Below are positions 1 to 12,689 of a stretch of 64,000 nt of DNA, piece after piece (the stretch's first letter is position 1; each line of letters begins with the position of its first letter). A model generated the notes under the pieces. It did no database searches and was not told the origin of the DNA. It was given only the letters and a program-made list of their open reading frames with translations. This stretch comes from Pegoplata infirma (lineage: Eukaryota; Arthropoda; Insecta; Diptera; Anthomyiidae): the NCBI GenBank assembly GCA_963921195.1, contig OY992539.1:97720964-97784963 (forward strand). The letters run 5' to 3'. A program made the position numbers and the translations under genes.

Positions 1-857
1 TTTAACCCATTTTAACATACTTTAAACAACAAGGCAAACAAATGAGTTAAATTAAAATTTGGAAAACGCCCTAAAAATTCTAGAAAAACAATTACAATTT
101 AGAAAAATTAAAATTCAGAAAACTTCAATAGAAGTTATGTAAAGACTAATTAAGGCTCATAAATCACTATCAAGTGTCAGCTAGATCCAGGTTTTTAAAT
201 ATCAATTTGGTTTTCTAAACTTTAATTTGCCTGTTCCCAATTTTAATCAGAATTCCTGAATTTAAATTTCTGTTAACGGAGTTTTATTAGAAAAAGTAGA
301 GAAATGTTAATCTTTTTTAAGCTAAATGTGCAAGTTCTTTCTAAATTTTCTTTAGCATTTTTAATTTTAATAAAAAAAAATTTATTTAGACAACATCAAA
401 TATTTTAAATCGTATTTACCAGTAACCGGTTCTGTATGAGGCTATCCGTAAAGGCATAATTACTTGAGCGAATACGGTTCGGAGACGTGTCAGCTGATAC
501 GTTAGCTTGTAATTAAAGAAATAGAAATAGGTACTTAAACGAATATGTGACGGTGCTGTAGCGGCCGAACCTAAAAAATTTTGATTTTCCGTACGTCTTA
601 CGTGTCAGCTGATTTTATTTTTTATTTTGTGTTGAAATTTTTTCATTTGTGTGGCAGAATTGACAAATATATATAAATAAACGAAAAAAAAATGTTTTTC
701 TGTAAATATAGATTTAAAAAAGTCGCAAATAACCACTTTTTAAAATAAAATTTGTAAATTAATATGACACGTTGAAACGGAATCAGTAAGTGCTTGAAAA
801 ATACAACAGCCCGTCACGCTACAGCACCGCTGCAGTAGCACTCAAGTGCCTAGGCCT
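1..857. other. AT-rich DNA without a gene, remnants of short repeats
   Basis: No coding region is supported. A 14-base segment ending GTGTCAGCTGAT occurs twice (485-498 and 600-613), and CGGTGCTGTAGCG at 551-563 recurs inverted at 817-829. A dispersed partial copy of the 51-bp repeat that follows lies near 421-450 (AGTAACCGGTTCTGTATGAG). This could be the wreck of a small inverted-repeat element, but I cannot define its ends. Confidence 0.45.
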
Positions 858-1010
858 TAACTCATTATTTGTTAACAAGAAGTAACCGGTCCTGTATGAG
901 GTTATCGGTAACTCATTATTTATTCATAAAAAGTAACCGGTTCTATATGAGGTTATCGGTAACTCATTATTTGTTAACAAGAAGTAATCGAACAGGTAAC
1001 GAGTCCTCAT
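858..1010 (+). repeat. 51-bp tandem repeat, about 2.5 copies
   Basis: TAACTCATTATT begins at 858, 909 and 960, giving an exact 51-bp period. Each unit also holds GTAACCGGTYCTRTATGAGG and TTATCGGTAAC. Because 51 is divisible by three, the repeat stays open in one frame (a 17-residue repeat), but composition and context give no reason to think it is translated. The third copy decays after 1000. Confidence 0.85.
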
Positions 1011-1800
1011 TACATAGAATGCAGGCGGTAATGGGGACTTATTACCAACTTTTTACTGGGCCATTCACCCAATTTTTAAAAATTTGATATTCTTTCGAAT
1101 TTTAAGACTTTAATTTTTTTTCTTGTAACAATTAAAGATCCAGTTGGGTGAATGGTGAAGTCGTATTCGAGAATCGAGCACAATATTTGTTTGTTGGTTA
1201 GTTGATGATCGTGTTCTAACTACGATTGTACAATTTTTGTCTTCTAATTCCCAATGTGAGTAGAGTCGAATGTGTATTAGAACATTTCCATTTAACTTTT
1301 GATTTTTGGATTTAAAAAAAATAAAAAATTTTTTTGAAGGCACATCAAAATCGTTTTGTACACGTATTAACACACATTTAGTGAGTTCAAATCCGTTCGC
1401 GTGAAGAACTTTCACCTAACGGCGCAAAAGTTATGGCGGTTTGAAATTACAATTTTAAAAAAAATCTCAAAATTACAATTTTTATCAGAATTTAATAATC
1501 TTAACGTTTATAAATGTTGCATACTAACCCTTATTAAAATTTATTTAATTATATATATTTTGGTGGATATATATCAAAATATTAGCGGTTAAAGTATATT
1601 TTAATATCTTCATTTCCACTATTTTGCGTAAATTTAAGTTCTATGTAGTTTAAACATTTTAGGAAATTATTTTCTGAATTCTGTAAAGAATTTGCTATGT
1701 AGTTAAGAAAACTTTATGAAATTATCTCCAATAGTGCAAAAATTACAGTAGTTTAAAAATTAATGTTTCTCAATATTATATTTCACAATAAAACAAAGTG
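1011..1800. other. AT-rich DNA, nothing recognised
   Basis: Simple AT-rich sequence with scattered poly-A and poly-T. The short open frames on both strands have no recognisable domains and read as low-complexity K/N/F/I-rich peptides, which is expected by chance here. Confidence 0.5.
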
Positions 1801-2590
1801 TTGATTTTTTAAAGAACATAAAATCCCAAATCTTCAAAATTTATGAATGCCGCTCAGTTTTGTGATTAAGCTTCATAGGCACTAGCACTTGCCATTTATA
1901 TAAATTAATTTCTATTAGCGGTTTGGGTGTGCCCTGGCGGTTTATGTAGAGACAAAATTGGCGCGTTTTCAGCGATTTACGTGAAAACTAAAGATGATGG
2001 ACCAAATTAAAGGCCATATTCAGGTTTAGCACCTTAAAATTAGTTAAAAAGCTTGTGCATTATGCAAAATTGTAAATTTTTTAAAGAGATGAAATTTCTG
2101 ATTAATGAAATTTTGAGAGATGCATACAATCCACAATCTTCAACATTTATGAATGCCGCTCAGTTTTGGGATAAAGCTTCGTAAGTACTATCAATTACCA
2201 TTTATAGAAGTTAATTTCTATTAGCGGTTTGGGTGTGCCCTGGCGGTTTATCTGGAGACAAAATTGGGGCGTTTTCAGCGATTTACGTGAAAATTAAAGA
2301 TGATGGACCAAATTAAAGGCCCATATTCAGGTTTAGCACCTTCAAATTAGTTAAAAAGCTTGTGCATTATGCAAAATTGTAAATTTTTTAAAGAGATGAA
2401 ATTTCTGATTAATGAAATTTTGAGAGATGCATAAAATCCACAATCTTCAAAATTTATGAATGCCGCTCAGTTTTGGGATAAAGCTTCATAAGTACTATCA
2501 ATTACCATTTATAGAAGTTAATTTCTATTAGCGGTTTGGGTGTGCCCTGGCGGTTTATCTGGAGACAAAATTGGCGCGTCTTCAGCGTAC
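1801..2590. repeat. 306/307-bp tandem repeat, about 2.6 copies
   Basis: ATGAATGCCGCTCAGTTTTG begins at 1843, 2149 and 2456, so the spacing is 306 and 307 bp. All copies share TTAGCGGTTTGGGTGTGCCC, an ATTGGSGCG motif and AGATGATGGACC. Copies two and three are closer to each other than to the first. The third stops at about 2588, after GTCTTCAGCG. It looks like a short satellite-type array; no element termini were found. Confidence 0.85.
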
Positions 2591-3528
2591 AGTTACATTA
2601 AGTCCCAATTTTTGCACACGATCCATAATACGCATAACAAGCAATCGTCTGACAAGTATATTTTAAATCTAAATTCTTTTCACGTGAAAATACAAGCAAA
2701 ACTTTAAAATCGTGAAATGTCAGATTTTTGCAAAATTTTTGCTAATCAAAATTTTAACACGCTATATCGATTTTATTATAAAAACTCAAAAAATATTTGG
2801 ATCACGCGAAGTGCTGGGCACTTTTAAATAATATTGCGAATTTGCCTCGCAAAAAAGTGGATTTTTGATGACTTTCACGTTTTGTCTCTCAACCTTTGTC
2901 TAGCTAGTACTCCACTCCCATTGAGGGCACATTCATGGGACCGGTTTTAAATTGTAGGGAATTACGACAGCTATCATTTTGCGTATCAGATTTTAAAAAG
3001 TATGAAGCGGCGCAAATTTCCTGATCAAAAAACGACGAAAAATTTAAAATGAAGAAATTTTAATTTCAAACAGTTACCACTAAATAACTTTTTTAATATT
3101 GATGGCACATCAAATTCATAAATACATCTTTTTTGAACAAGTGTAGGGACCATATATTTTAAATCTTCGAAGAATACGTTGGACGGCGCAAGTACAATAG
3201 GCCAAAGAGTACATAATTTTTATGAAATTTCAATCGACTTTTCCACATTTCTGAAGTTTGATTGTCGCTAACTACCGCAAATTAAGATTTTTTGCCTTAA
3301 AAGCTTGTAAGCTAATTGCATTAGAAGTCCTTTATGCATTTCTATCAGTAGATAGCCATTTCAATGCAAATAAAAAAAGTTTTTGCCAAAAAACCAAAAT
3401 TTCAAACAAATGAAAAGTTAAATGGAAATGTCCATTAATATTTTAGTTTGATTATTAACGATTGTCATTAAAAACCCATTGCTGCTTGTAGTATAGGGTT
3501 TTATTTTTGCTAAATAATCTTGACAATG
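2591..3528. other. AT-rich DNA, nothing recognised
   Basis: No gene, RNA or repeat structure could be supported. The region contains unique-looking sequence with a few less AT-rich patches around 2880-2950 and ends in a dispersed repeat starting near 3529. Confidence 0.4.
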
Positions 3529-4765
3529 AGATCTGACAAATTCCGAAACACGTGTCGATTAAGTATTGAAAAAAATGACCAACATAAATAAATTTAAAAG
3601 GGTAATTCCAAAAATTTTCGCCCCACTGTTCGGAAACATGCCTTTGGACGCCACTGAGAATTTGGCTCATAGATAACCACGTTTATATGAGATATGTTGC
3701 ATTTTTGGATTTTCAAAATTTGCTGTAGTTTTCAAATTATCGAGGGTCAAAGTTCGACATATTTAGCAAAAGTCAGAAAAATACATGACGTTTAACGTGC
3801 TCTAACTTTTTAACTAGTAATCCGATTATCACAAGTAATGGCTCATATGAAAGCTTAATTCTTCTTCTTATAGGAAATATTTTTAAAAGGATACGGTTTT
3901 TTTTAGAAGTTTTGCAAAAATTCAAAACCATTTTTTTTTTTGCGAATATTTAAAAAAACACATCTTCGATTTTTTAAAAAAAAAGTTTGGTGATAAACAA
4001 TACTGTTTTGTACAACATATCCAAAATTCAGAGTGGGATCCCAATGGGATCAAAAAATATTCTGGTTTAAGTAAGAAGTTCTTAAATTTTACCTTAGAAA
4101 ATTAAAATTTTATGTTTCTTCAATATAAAAATTTAAATTTTCAAAGAAAATTATACTATTAAAATATTGAAAAACATTCAAAACATTAGAAAATTAAATT
4201 TTCTAAGGGAAAAATATGAGAACCTCGTACTTAAAATAGAATAGATTTTGATCCCATGGAGATCCCACTCTGAATTTTGAATATGTTATACAAAACATTG
4301 TTATTTTTCACCAGAAGTTTTTTTTAAAAAATCGAAGATGTGTTTTTTTAAATATTCGAAAAGAAAAAATGTTTTTGCATTTTTGCATCATTTCTGTAAA
4401 AAAAAAACTGTGTTATTTTAAAAATATTTTCTAAAAGAAGAACCCCAACTTTCACATTAGCCTAAATTTGTGAAAATCGGGTCATTGGTTAAGAAGTTAC
4501 AGCTCTTTAAACGTGATGTATTTTTCTTACTTTTGCTTAAAAAGTCAATCTTTGACCCGCCATAATTCGTTAAATACACCAAATGTAAAAAAACGATATA
4601 TGGTACATATATCATATTTATGAGGGCTATCTATGTGTCAAGGTTCAAATTAATCTGAGACACCATTTCCAAAAATAACAAAAATTTGAGCTAAATTTTT
4701 TGGAATGGCCCAAAACAGAAAAATAATTTTCTTGAAAATAATTCTATGAGAATATCATAGTTTTA
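3529..4765 (+). repeat. Dispersed repeat R1, split by a palindromic insertion
   Basis: The left piece (3529-3599) begins CTTGACAATG, continues with AAATTCCGAAACACG and ends ATAAATAAATTTAAAA. The right piece (4712-4765) continues AAAACAGAAAAATAATTTTC and TTCTATGAGAATAT. At 32184-32312 the same two pieces are joined with no gap, which defines the 3600-4711 segment as an insertion. A further inverted copy of the right part lies near 26165-26262. The nature of R1 is unknown. Confidence 0.7.
3600..4711. mobile_element. Palindromic fold-back element, ends GGGTAATTCC / GGAATGGCCC
   Basis: The 1.1-kb segment reads almost as one long inverted repeat centred near 4150. For example, AGAGTGGGATCCCAATGGGATC (4030s) is answered by the reverse complement around 4250-4270, and the outer ends are mutual inverted copies. 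It is flanked by AAAA at 3596-3599 and 4712-4715, and the uninterrupted target (AAATTTAAAACATAAAAATA) is present near 32254-32273. No coding capacity is visible. This is a non-autonomous DNA element; the superfamily is not determined. Confidence 0.8.
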
Positions 4766-5043
4766 ATTAGTAAAGGAAATAATGACCTCGAGCTAGAATA
4801 AACCTACTCAAAATATTAAAAAAAAGAAAAAAAAAAAAAAAGTGGCCAGATTTTTTGATTAATTGACTTTGTTTTTAAAAATGGGAAATTTTTGAACGGG
4901 TTGAAATTTTATCAAAATAAAAGTTTTTAATCGATAGCCCATAAAAAATAAACAAGAATTGTAAATTTTTGAGATTACGGTGCGTTCAGTTTTAATTTGA
5001 TAAATATTTAATTAGGGTTACTCGACACAACATTGATAGATAT
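4766..5043. other. AT-rich remnant between two palindromes
   Basis: Contains a piece TTTAATCGATAGCCCATA near 4927 that recurs in both arms of the fold-back at 18075-19112, so it is probably a remnant of that repeat family. No gene is supported. Confidence 0.45.
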
Positions 5044-6257
5044 CACTGAGGAACACTAAAAAATAAACAAGAGTTACGACCATCATTTCTATATATTTCG
5101 GACATGCTGATTCAAATGGCGTGCTCCGTTTTTCGATGTATGGTACAGTTTTCTTGCAAAATGTCGTTAAAGATTTGCTGATTTCGAGCCAGTTTTTTAA
5201 CAAAAAAATTTGCAAAGTAAATGGTTTATAAATTTTATGACATGGAAAACAACGATATGACTTGTAGCAACATTTCCTATGCAAATTTGGTTTAAAGCTT
5301 TTCAAATTAAGCCCTTAAATTCGCGAATTTCTTAATTTTTTAAGGTTTTCGCGAAATTAACAGCCAAATTGGTCTTTGATAAAAAACTTGCTTTTAATGA
5401 ATCAAAAATGCATCCCTAACAATACGAATACTGGGCAAAAAACAGCTATGTTATATGGACCATGATGATGAAAATCGCGAAAAAACCGTTTTTTGTATAT
5501 GCCAGCATCACTTTACCAGATGATTTAAGGTTCCATCTTTTAGTATATAATGTGGGAACCTTAAATAACTAACTGACCAAAAATTCGGCCAAAAAAGTTT
5601 TCATTTGCAAAAGTTATCTTAACAAAAACTATTATTTCAGTGTTTGCAATACAATAATTATAGTTTTTGTTAAGATAACTTTTGCAAATGAAAACTTTTT
5701 GGACAAATTTTGGGTCAGTTCATTATTTAAGGTTCCCACATTATATACTAAAAGATGGGGCCTTAAATCATCTCGTAAAGTGATGCTGCCATATACAAAA
5801 AAACGGTTTTTCGCGATTTTCATCATGATGGTCCATAAAACATATATGTTTTTCTTCACTATTCGTAGTGTCATGGGTACCTTTATGATCCACAAAATGC
5901 AAGTTTTTTATCAGAGACCAATTTAGGGGTTAATTTCGCGAAAACTTAAAAAAATTAAGAAATCCGCGATTTTAAGGGCTTAAGATGAAAAGCTTTAAAC
6001 CAAATTTACATTAGAAATATTGCTACAAGTTATATCTTTGTTTTCCATGCCATAACATTTAAAAATCATTAGCTTTGGAGATTTTTTTGTTAAAAATGCA
6101 TCTGAAAATCAGTTAATTTTTAATGACATTTTGCAAAAAAACTGTACCATACATCGAAAAACGGAGTACGCCATTCGATTCAGCATGTTCGAAATATATA
6201 GAAATGATGGTAGTACCTCTTGTTTTCTAAAATAGTGGTTAGTTTTGTCACGCAGTG
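5044..6257. mobile_element. CACTGCG-type palindromic element, copy 1
   Basis: A 1.2-kb imperfect palindrome centred near 5650; both arms contain matching segments such as GGAAAACAACGATATGAC/its inverted counterpart and GCGAAATTAAC. Termini are CACTGAGGAACAC (left) and the inverted form of CACTGCGTGACAAAACTAAC (right). TAT flanks both sides (5041-5043, 6258-6260), consistent with a 3-bp target duplication. Open frames inside each arm are mirror images and have no recognisable domain. A second copy in opposite orientation lies at 32313-33485. A CACTA- or Chapaev-like origin is only a guess from the CACTG ends. Confidence 0.85.
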
Positions 6258-6380
6258 TATTTAGCCCAAATACCAGGTTTTTAAAAACAAAAAAACTCAA
6301 TTTTCTTAGTCCCAGAAAATCATTCATAAATTCATGGGACACATGTTTTTCTGTAGCGGGGCTCTTGGTGTGGAATCGCT
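6258..6380 (-). mobile_element. Right end of a GAG(T)CATTCC-type fold-back
   Basis: The end TTGGTGTGGAATCGCTC at 6364-6380, read on the minus strand, gives GAGCGATTCCACACCAA followed by CTACAGAAAAACATG. The same order starts the elements at 18075 and 31375. The matching left end was not found, so this is a remnant or is split by the neighbouring palindrome. Confidence 0.55.
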
Positions 6381-6561
6381 CAAATATATGAGGAGCTTAA
6401 AGCACAAGTGGTTCAAGTGGCTTGTGTTTAAAAATGAGAAATAGGCGATTAAATTTTCATTACCCTATTAGAGAAACAATTTACTGCAAATCCCAATTAA
6501 GTAATCATTTGAATTCAAACTTAATTCAAAATATCGATGAAATTTTGAAAATGAATAGAAA

Positions 6562-7420
6562 CCCGAGTAAAAATAATTTAATATGATCTTATATACTTTT
6601 ATATAGTCATATTATTTCATATATGATCATGTGTGACACTATGTCTTGCGAGATAAATTTATATAATAAATTTTGATACATAACTTTATGTTGTAACATC
6701 TGGTCCCATGCATCATTGCAAATTTCTAAGTGTTTTATATAAAATTTTATATGCCTTTATTATTTTTTTAAGTTTTTTGCAAGAACATATTTTTATCGCA
6801 AATATTTTCAAAGTGTTTTATATAAAATTTCATGACTTAATTTTTTTTATTTTTCTAAGTTTTTCCAAGCACCACTTTTTTATCGCGAATATTTTCTAAT
6901 TGTTTTATATAAAATTTTATATGACTCCATCTTTAAAATTTTTTCTAAGTTTTTTTAAGGAACATTTTTTTATCGCAAATATTTTCTAAGTGTTTTATAT
7001 AAAATTTTATATGACTCCATTTTTTAAAATTTTTCAAAGTTTTTCAAAGGACAAATTTTTTTGAAAATATTTTCTAAGTGTTTTATATAAAATTTAACAG
7101 GACTTCATTTTTTGAAATTTTTCTAAGTTTTTTCAAGAACAACTTATTTCTATTATTTTAATTTTTCAACTTTTTATTAAAAACCAAAAAAAATATCCGA
7201 TTTATAAAATTGTATAAATTTTAATATAATTGGATATAACTTTATATCATTGGATTAGACCAAAACTCGTATCGAAGTCGATATAAAGTTATATAAACTG
7301 ATATTATTATATAATATAAGATCAAATCTTATAAAACAATTTTTCGTATAAGATTATATCAAAATAGACACGAACCCATATTAAATTATATATTGTGTCA
7401 TATCATTTTTTTTACTCGGG
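6562..7420. mobile_element. CCCGAGTAAAAA TIR element 1
   Basis: Starts CCCGAGTAAAAATAATTT and ends TTTTTTTTACTCGGG, an inverted match of about 12 bp, with AT-rich ATATAA-type sequence in between. AA dinucleotides flank both sides (6560-6561 and 7421-7422). The interior carries five diverged tandem segments of the form AAGTGTTTTATATAAAATTT spaced about 100 bp apart (6730-7090). No coding region is seen. Three more elements of this family occur in the window. Confidence 0.85.
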
Positions 7421-8007
7421 AAGTCAATTTTAGGAAAACAAAACTTAAACCGCTTGTGATTTAAGGCCCTTATATATAATACATACATATTATGAACATA
7501 TGTAATTGCATTGCATAAATAATGATGTAAAAATTACATCCATTACTTTGTGAATATTTAGCTTTATTAACAGACAATAATTTCCTGTTCTTATTGTTGT
7601 TGCGTATTTGATTTCAAAATTATTTGGAAATTTACATACATATGTATTTGTGAACACTATTAATTCACAAGAATATAGAATATACATGTGTGCGTTAACA
7701 TGCCAATGTCGAAAATGAGATGGAACATTAAAGTGGGTCGGTCAATAAAATTTAAAACTTGTAACACAAAAAAAAAAATAAATAGAAAAAAATTGCATAA
7801 GTCAAAAACATTTTGCAGCTGTCTATTTGCAAACTTTAATTTTAAGGTGCTAACCGGTGTTAAGAATTTTTTTTTACAAATCTGAGACTTTTTATAGGTA
7901 AATATGTCATAACCTGAGAATATCTCAGGATCTAAGACTTTTTAATACAAAATTTAAATTGTATTGATTATATCTTGTTAGACCAAATTTGATATAATTA
8001 AAACAGA
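7421..8007. other. AT-rich DNA, nothing recognised
   Basis: Holds CTGAGACTTTTT-like segments near 7882-7940 that recur just right of the third CCCGAG element (21495) and as degenerate tandem repeats at 22140-22320. The open frames here are K/F/N-rich low-complexity peptides. Confidence 0.4.
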
Positions 8008-8011
8008 CCCA

Positions 8012-8937
8012 CCCGAGTAAAAAAGATCTGATATAATCATATATGCTATTATATAATTATTTATATTTATATATGATTATGCATGAACTTTGATATGGAC
8101 ATATAAGTTTATATATAGCATTGTATTTTTCCTTATTTTTTTAATATGATAACATACATATTCATATCTATTTATATACCGATCTATATGAAATTAGATA
8201 TGATATATAAGGTCGGAAATTTTTAGATATGGCAGATAAAAAGATATATGATTTTATTTATAATTATATCCCGAAAAAAATTTTAAAAATTTTCTAAGTC
8301 CCGGACAATTAAAAACTTTTCAAGTCCTAAAAAATTTTATGAAAATTTTCCAAAGTCCCGGACACAAAATTTTTTTTGGCAATTTTTTTTTTTTTTTTTT
8401 GAGTAAAAAAATCATTAAAAATGTTTTTAGGAGAAATTTTATGTTTTTGAAAAATTTTTAAGTTCCGAAAAATATTTTTTTAATTTTCTAAGACACAAAC
8501 GTTTTTGTAATTTTTAAATCCCTTAAAAATGATTTTAGAAAAAAAAATTTTATTAGTTTTTAATAATTTGCCAAGTCCCGAAAAAATTACGAAGAATGCA
8601 ATAAGAACTCTTCTAATTGATAATGTATCCAATCTTATAAAATAATTTCTAATTTCACGTTTAAAATTCCAAAAAAATTTACCACATTTCATCTAATAAT
8701 ATAAAAATTTATCTAATTTTAACAGATAAGATATGATTTAATACAATTGGATAGACCCATTTTTGGGATCAAACTTAATCAAATTAGATATTATTTTATC
8801 AAAAATAATAGAATTTGATATAATCGTATAATATTCGATCCGCCAATTTTCGGATCAAAATTAATATGGATTTACATAAAAGCATATCTGTTCATATATA
8901 ATTAAATATTGCGTCATATAACTTTTTTTTACTCGGG
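8012..8937. mobile_element. CCCGAGTAAAAA TIR element 2
   Basis: Starts CCCGAGTAAAAAAGATCTG and ends ACTTTTTTTTACTCGGG. CA flanks both sides (8010-8011, 8938-8939). It is inserted four bases inside the left terminus of element 3. The interior is ATATAA-rich and non-coding, with paired CCCATTTTTGGGATC/GATCCGCCAATTTTCGG segments. Confidence 0.85.
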
Positions 8938-9779
8938 CAAGTAAAAAAGTTTTGATATAATCATATATTTTTTTAATATAATTATATATAAATTGATTTA
9001 TCATTTGATCCCAAAAATGGAGGATCTAAACATATATGATTATATCTTACTAGTCGAATAGCCTGTCCCTGCCAGGCGGAACACCAAATCACTTTTCTCA
9101 ATAGTTCTAATTTTTTACCAAACTTTATAAAAAATTATGTTTATGCTTCAAAAATTTAATATTGCTACATTGAGTTAAATCAATATATTTCCCAAACTGG
9201 AAAAAAATTTAATGAGTGTAAAAGGTTTTATTTATAAAATTTTAGAACTAAATTTAGCACGCGCATTTCGTCTTTCCGTCCATAAGCCGGATATCAACAA
9301 TCCATCGTGTGTATCTGTCCCATGGTCACTCCTATATACATGGAAATTTTTATCTTTCTTAGTCATGAAGGCTTTTAAAATTAGCTAAAATGTTAAAAAA
9401 CACAATCTTTTCACTTAAATTTTCCCTTATAATTCTTCGTACACAGTTTAAATATTAAATCTGACTTCATAAGGATATGGTCGATTGTCAATACTTTATG
9501 CTTTACAATTTTCAGCTTCTTTAGTCATTAGGGGTTTCATAAATAGTTAAAATGTTTAAAAACTAAATTTCGCCGTCTTCCGCCACTCCCCCTGTCATAA
9601 AGGCCGAAAATCCGGCTACTTTACAGATTATATATACAAACTGAACAAAATTCACAACGGATTTTGGATATCCAGGTCAGTGTTCTTTGATGTGATCTTT
9701 GCCACATTCCGTACCATATGCATCCCAATTTTCATCTTTCAAGGCCATAAGTGTCTTCAAAATTAGTTAAAATATAAAA

Positions 9780-12450
9780 ATATAATTTTTCCGCTGCCAT
9801 TTCTTCTCTTAATTCTCCGTCAATATTCCAAAATTTTTAAGTCTGACTACTTAAGGATAAGCTCCATCGTTAGTACTATACTCGTATCCACGCCACTTTT
9901 CCCTCTCAATTCTCCGTCCACAGTCCAAAAATGTTAATGCTGACTACTTTAGGATATGCTCCAGTGTCAGAACAATATGCTTGCCAATTTTCGGCTGCGT
10001 AGGTCATTAGGGCTTTAAAGTTAGTTAAATAAAAAATAAAATAAAACACAATATTGCCTTGCCCCTTTTTCCTCTCAACTTTCCGTCTACATTCCAAAAA
10101 TGTTAAAGCGGACTACTTTAGAATATACTTTAGCATTATACAAGCGTAATGTCACCATGTTAGGGAAAAATTTTATAAAAGTTTTTTTGGCAGAAATTGT
10201 TCACTTATTAGATACGACCAAGTTTCAATCAAAAAGGAACGCAAAAATCTTTTAGAAGTTGGTAAATTTTGATGTGTTTAATGGAAAAGTGTGATGGTGT
10301 AAAATGGGTATTAGGTTTAAGAGGGGGAAAAAAGTATCTGGCAACACTGCTGCATACCAACAACAGAATTTTCGATGAGAGTTATTAAATTTTTTTTTAA
10401 TAAGAAAATTAATATTAATGCAAAATAAAATTTACAAATAAAAATTCAATTATTTTAAAATAAGTTAAAAGTATAATTTTATCAATTTATTTTCTTTATT
10501 GGATATTTTTAACACAATTTTTAATTTCTCTAAATGCAGTGTCTTTTTTAAAGCCCAACAACAAAAAGTAAAATAAATACGTTGATAACACTCGCCCAAG
10601 CAATGTTAACGACAATGTTTACATTTATTCCATCGTATTTCAACAGTGCTTTTGAAAAAGCCTGTTGTTAAAATTATGCATGTAAAAATAGCCGTCCATT
10701 TTAACAGCCGCTATTTTGATAGCTGGCTTTTTTAACAGCCGGCTATTTAAATATGCAACATTTTGAATATTTAAATATGCGGCTATTTAAATAGCCAGCT
10801 ATTTCAAATAGCCGGCTGATAATATATTAAAGAATTTTAATATATAAGATAGCCGCTATTTAATAATATTTTTTTAAAAGCTAAATATCAAACGCTGAAT
10901 AAAACTACTTTACAAAAGATGACACCTAAAATGCGTTTAAATTAAAAAATACGACCATAATTTGTACTATAATAATTTTTATATGATAAATTTCAATATT
11001 TTTTTAATCAACAAAATTTCCGGGAATTCCCGGGAATACGATTTTTTTAAGACGCTTTCCCGGGAATTGAAGAAGTCCGGGAATTTAGAAACCCTAGTCA
11101 GGACACTATGCTGGCCAATTTTCGGCTGCGTAGGTCATTAGGGCTTTAAAGTTAGTTAAATTAAAAAAACACAATATTGCCTTGTCCCTTTTTCCCCTCA
11201 ACTCTACGTCTCCATTCCAAAAATGTTAAATCGGACTACTTTAGAATATGCTTCGTAGTTAGGACTACATGTTAGGGACTTCAGCTTCCTAATTCATAGG
11301 GGCGGAGCTTAAAAATACTCTAAAATGTTACAAAAAAAAAACATTTTGCCAAGTCCTCATTTTCTCGTAATTCGCCGCCCACAGGTAAAAAATCCGGCTT
11401 CGTAAGAATCTGTCCCTGGTTAGAAAAACACAAAAAAAAATTATATGTACAGAAAATAGATGGAAATAAATTTACCACGCCCCTTTGCCTTTCTTAATCT
11501 CCACCCATACACTGGATATCAAAAATCCAGGTTCGTGTTGATCTTCCCCATGAAACATGCCAATTTTCATCTTCCTTAGTCATTCGGGGTCTTTAAATTA
11601 GTTAAAATATTAAAAAACCCAACTTTTTCACGCTCTTTCATCTTTTAATTCTCCGTCCACAGTCGAGAAATTTAAAATCCGATTATTTCAGGATATACAA
11701 CATCGTTAGCACTATACGCTATCCATTTTCCGCTTCCTTTGGGGGCTTCAAAATAAGTTAAAATGTTAATAATCCCAATTTTGTCCATTCCCCATTTTCC
11801 TTTCAATTCTCCACCCACATTCCAAAAATTTTAAATTCGACTACTTCAGGATATGCTTCATCGATAGGACTATATGCTAGGAAATTTTCAGCTTCCTAAG
11901 TCATTAAAGGACTTTACAATAAGCTAAAATGTAAGTTTTCATCTTCATAGGTCATTGGGGTCTTCAAATTAGTTAAAATATTAAAAAAAACACAATTTTG
12001 CCACGCCTCATTTTTCTCTTAATTTTCCTTCCACAGTCTAAAAAATGTAAGTCCGATTACTTCAGGATATGCCTCATTGTTAGAACTAAATGCTATGCAA
12101 TTTTCCGCTTCCTAAGTCATTTTGGGGCTTCAAAAGGAGTAAAAATGTTAAAAAATCACAATTTTGCCACGCCACTTTTCCCCCCAATTCTCCGCCCACA
12201 TTGCGAAAATATTAAATCCGATTACTTGGGGATATGCGCCATTGTTAGGACTATATTCTAGGAAATTTTCAGCTTCCTAAGTCATTAGGCGGCTTTAAAT
12301 TAAGCAAAAATGTCAAAAAATTGAAATTTGCCACGCCCACTTTTTCGCTTATTTCTCCGCCCACAGGCAAAAAATCGAAAATCCGGCTACGTTAGGATCT
12401 GCCCCAGGTATTTTACTATATGCGTGCCAATTTTCAGCTTTGTAGCTCAT
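9780..12450 (+). repeat. Tandem ~165-bp modules, left arm of giant palindrome
   Basis: A degenerate module recurs along the arm. In order it reads CCAATTTTC-GCTTCCTAAGTCATT, CTTCAAAATTAGTTAAAATG, TTTTGCCACGCCC, AATTCTCCGCCCAC, AAATCCGACTACTT, GGATATGC and TTAGGACTATATGC. TTCTCCG-type anchors fall near 9790, 9910, 10078, 11208, 11650, 11808, 12187 and 12353, about 160-170 bp apart where uninterrupted. A segment from about 10161 to 11096 interrupts the series. Confidence 0.7.
10161..11096. mobile_element. Probable insertion in left arm, ends TAGGG / CCCTA
   Basis: The tandem modules stop near 10150 and resume at about 11097. Between them lies unrelated sequence starting TAGGGAAAAATTTT and ending TTTAGAAACCCTA, which could be a hAT-like terminal pair. 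The interior has a cluster of TAGCCGGCTA-type palindromic motifs (10690-10860) and CCCGGGAATTCCCGGG-like motifs near 11020-11060. No convincing target duplication was found, so the limits are approximate. Confidence 0.45.
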
Positions 12451-12689
12451 CAGTGGGCTTCAAAAAGCTCTGGATAGACAAAAAAAGAGGAACACACAAA
12501 TAGGGAAATTATATATCACAAAATCCACCAGAAAACACATAAAAAATGCTATTTTCTGACCTTAGGTCTTTCGATTTTCTTTATATTAACGGTATGCATT
12601 CTCCATAAAGCTAATAAAACATATCCATTTTCAGTTTTTTTAATTTTAAAAAATTCGCGATTTTTTCGCGAATTTAATTTTCTCCAAAA

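Noticed and set aside
869..1087. 72-residue frame with a 17-residue repeat (RSNRSCMRLSVTHYL)
   Set aside because: Explained by the 51-bp tandem repeat whose length happens to be a multiple of three.
5018..6342. Open frames of 75-95 residues (for example with TVPYIEKRSTPFESACPKYIE) also seen at 32119-32585
   Set aside because: They arise on both arms of the CACTGCG palindromes, and equivalent frames appear mirrored on both strands. The similarity between copies is that of the DNA element; no start, domain or codon constraint is evident.
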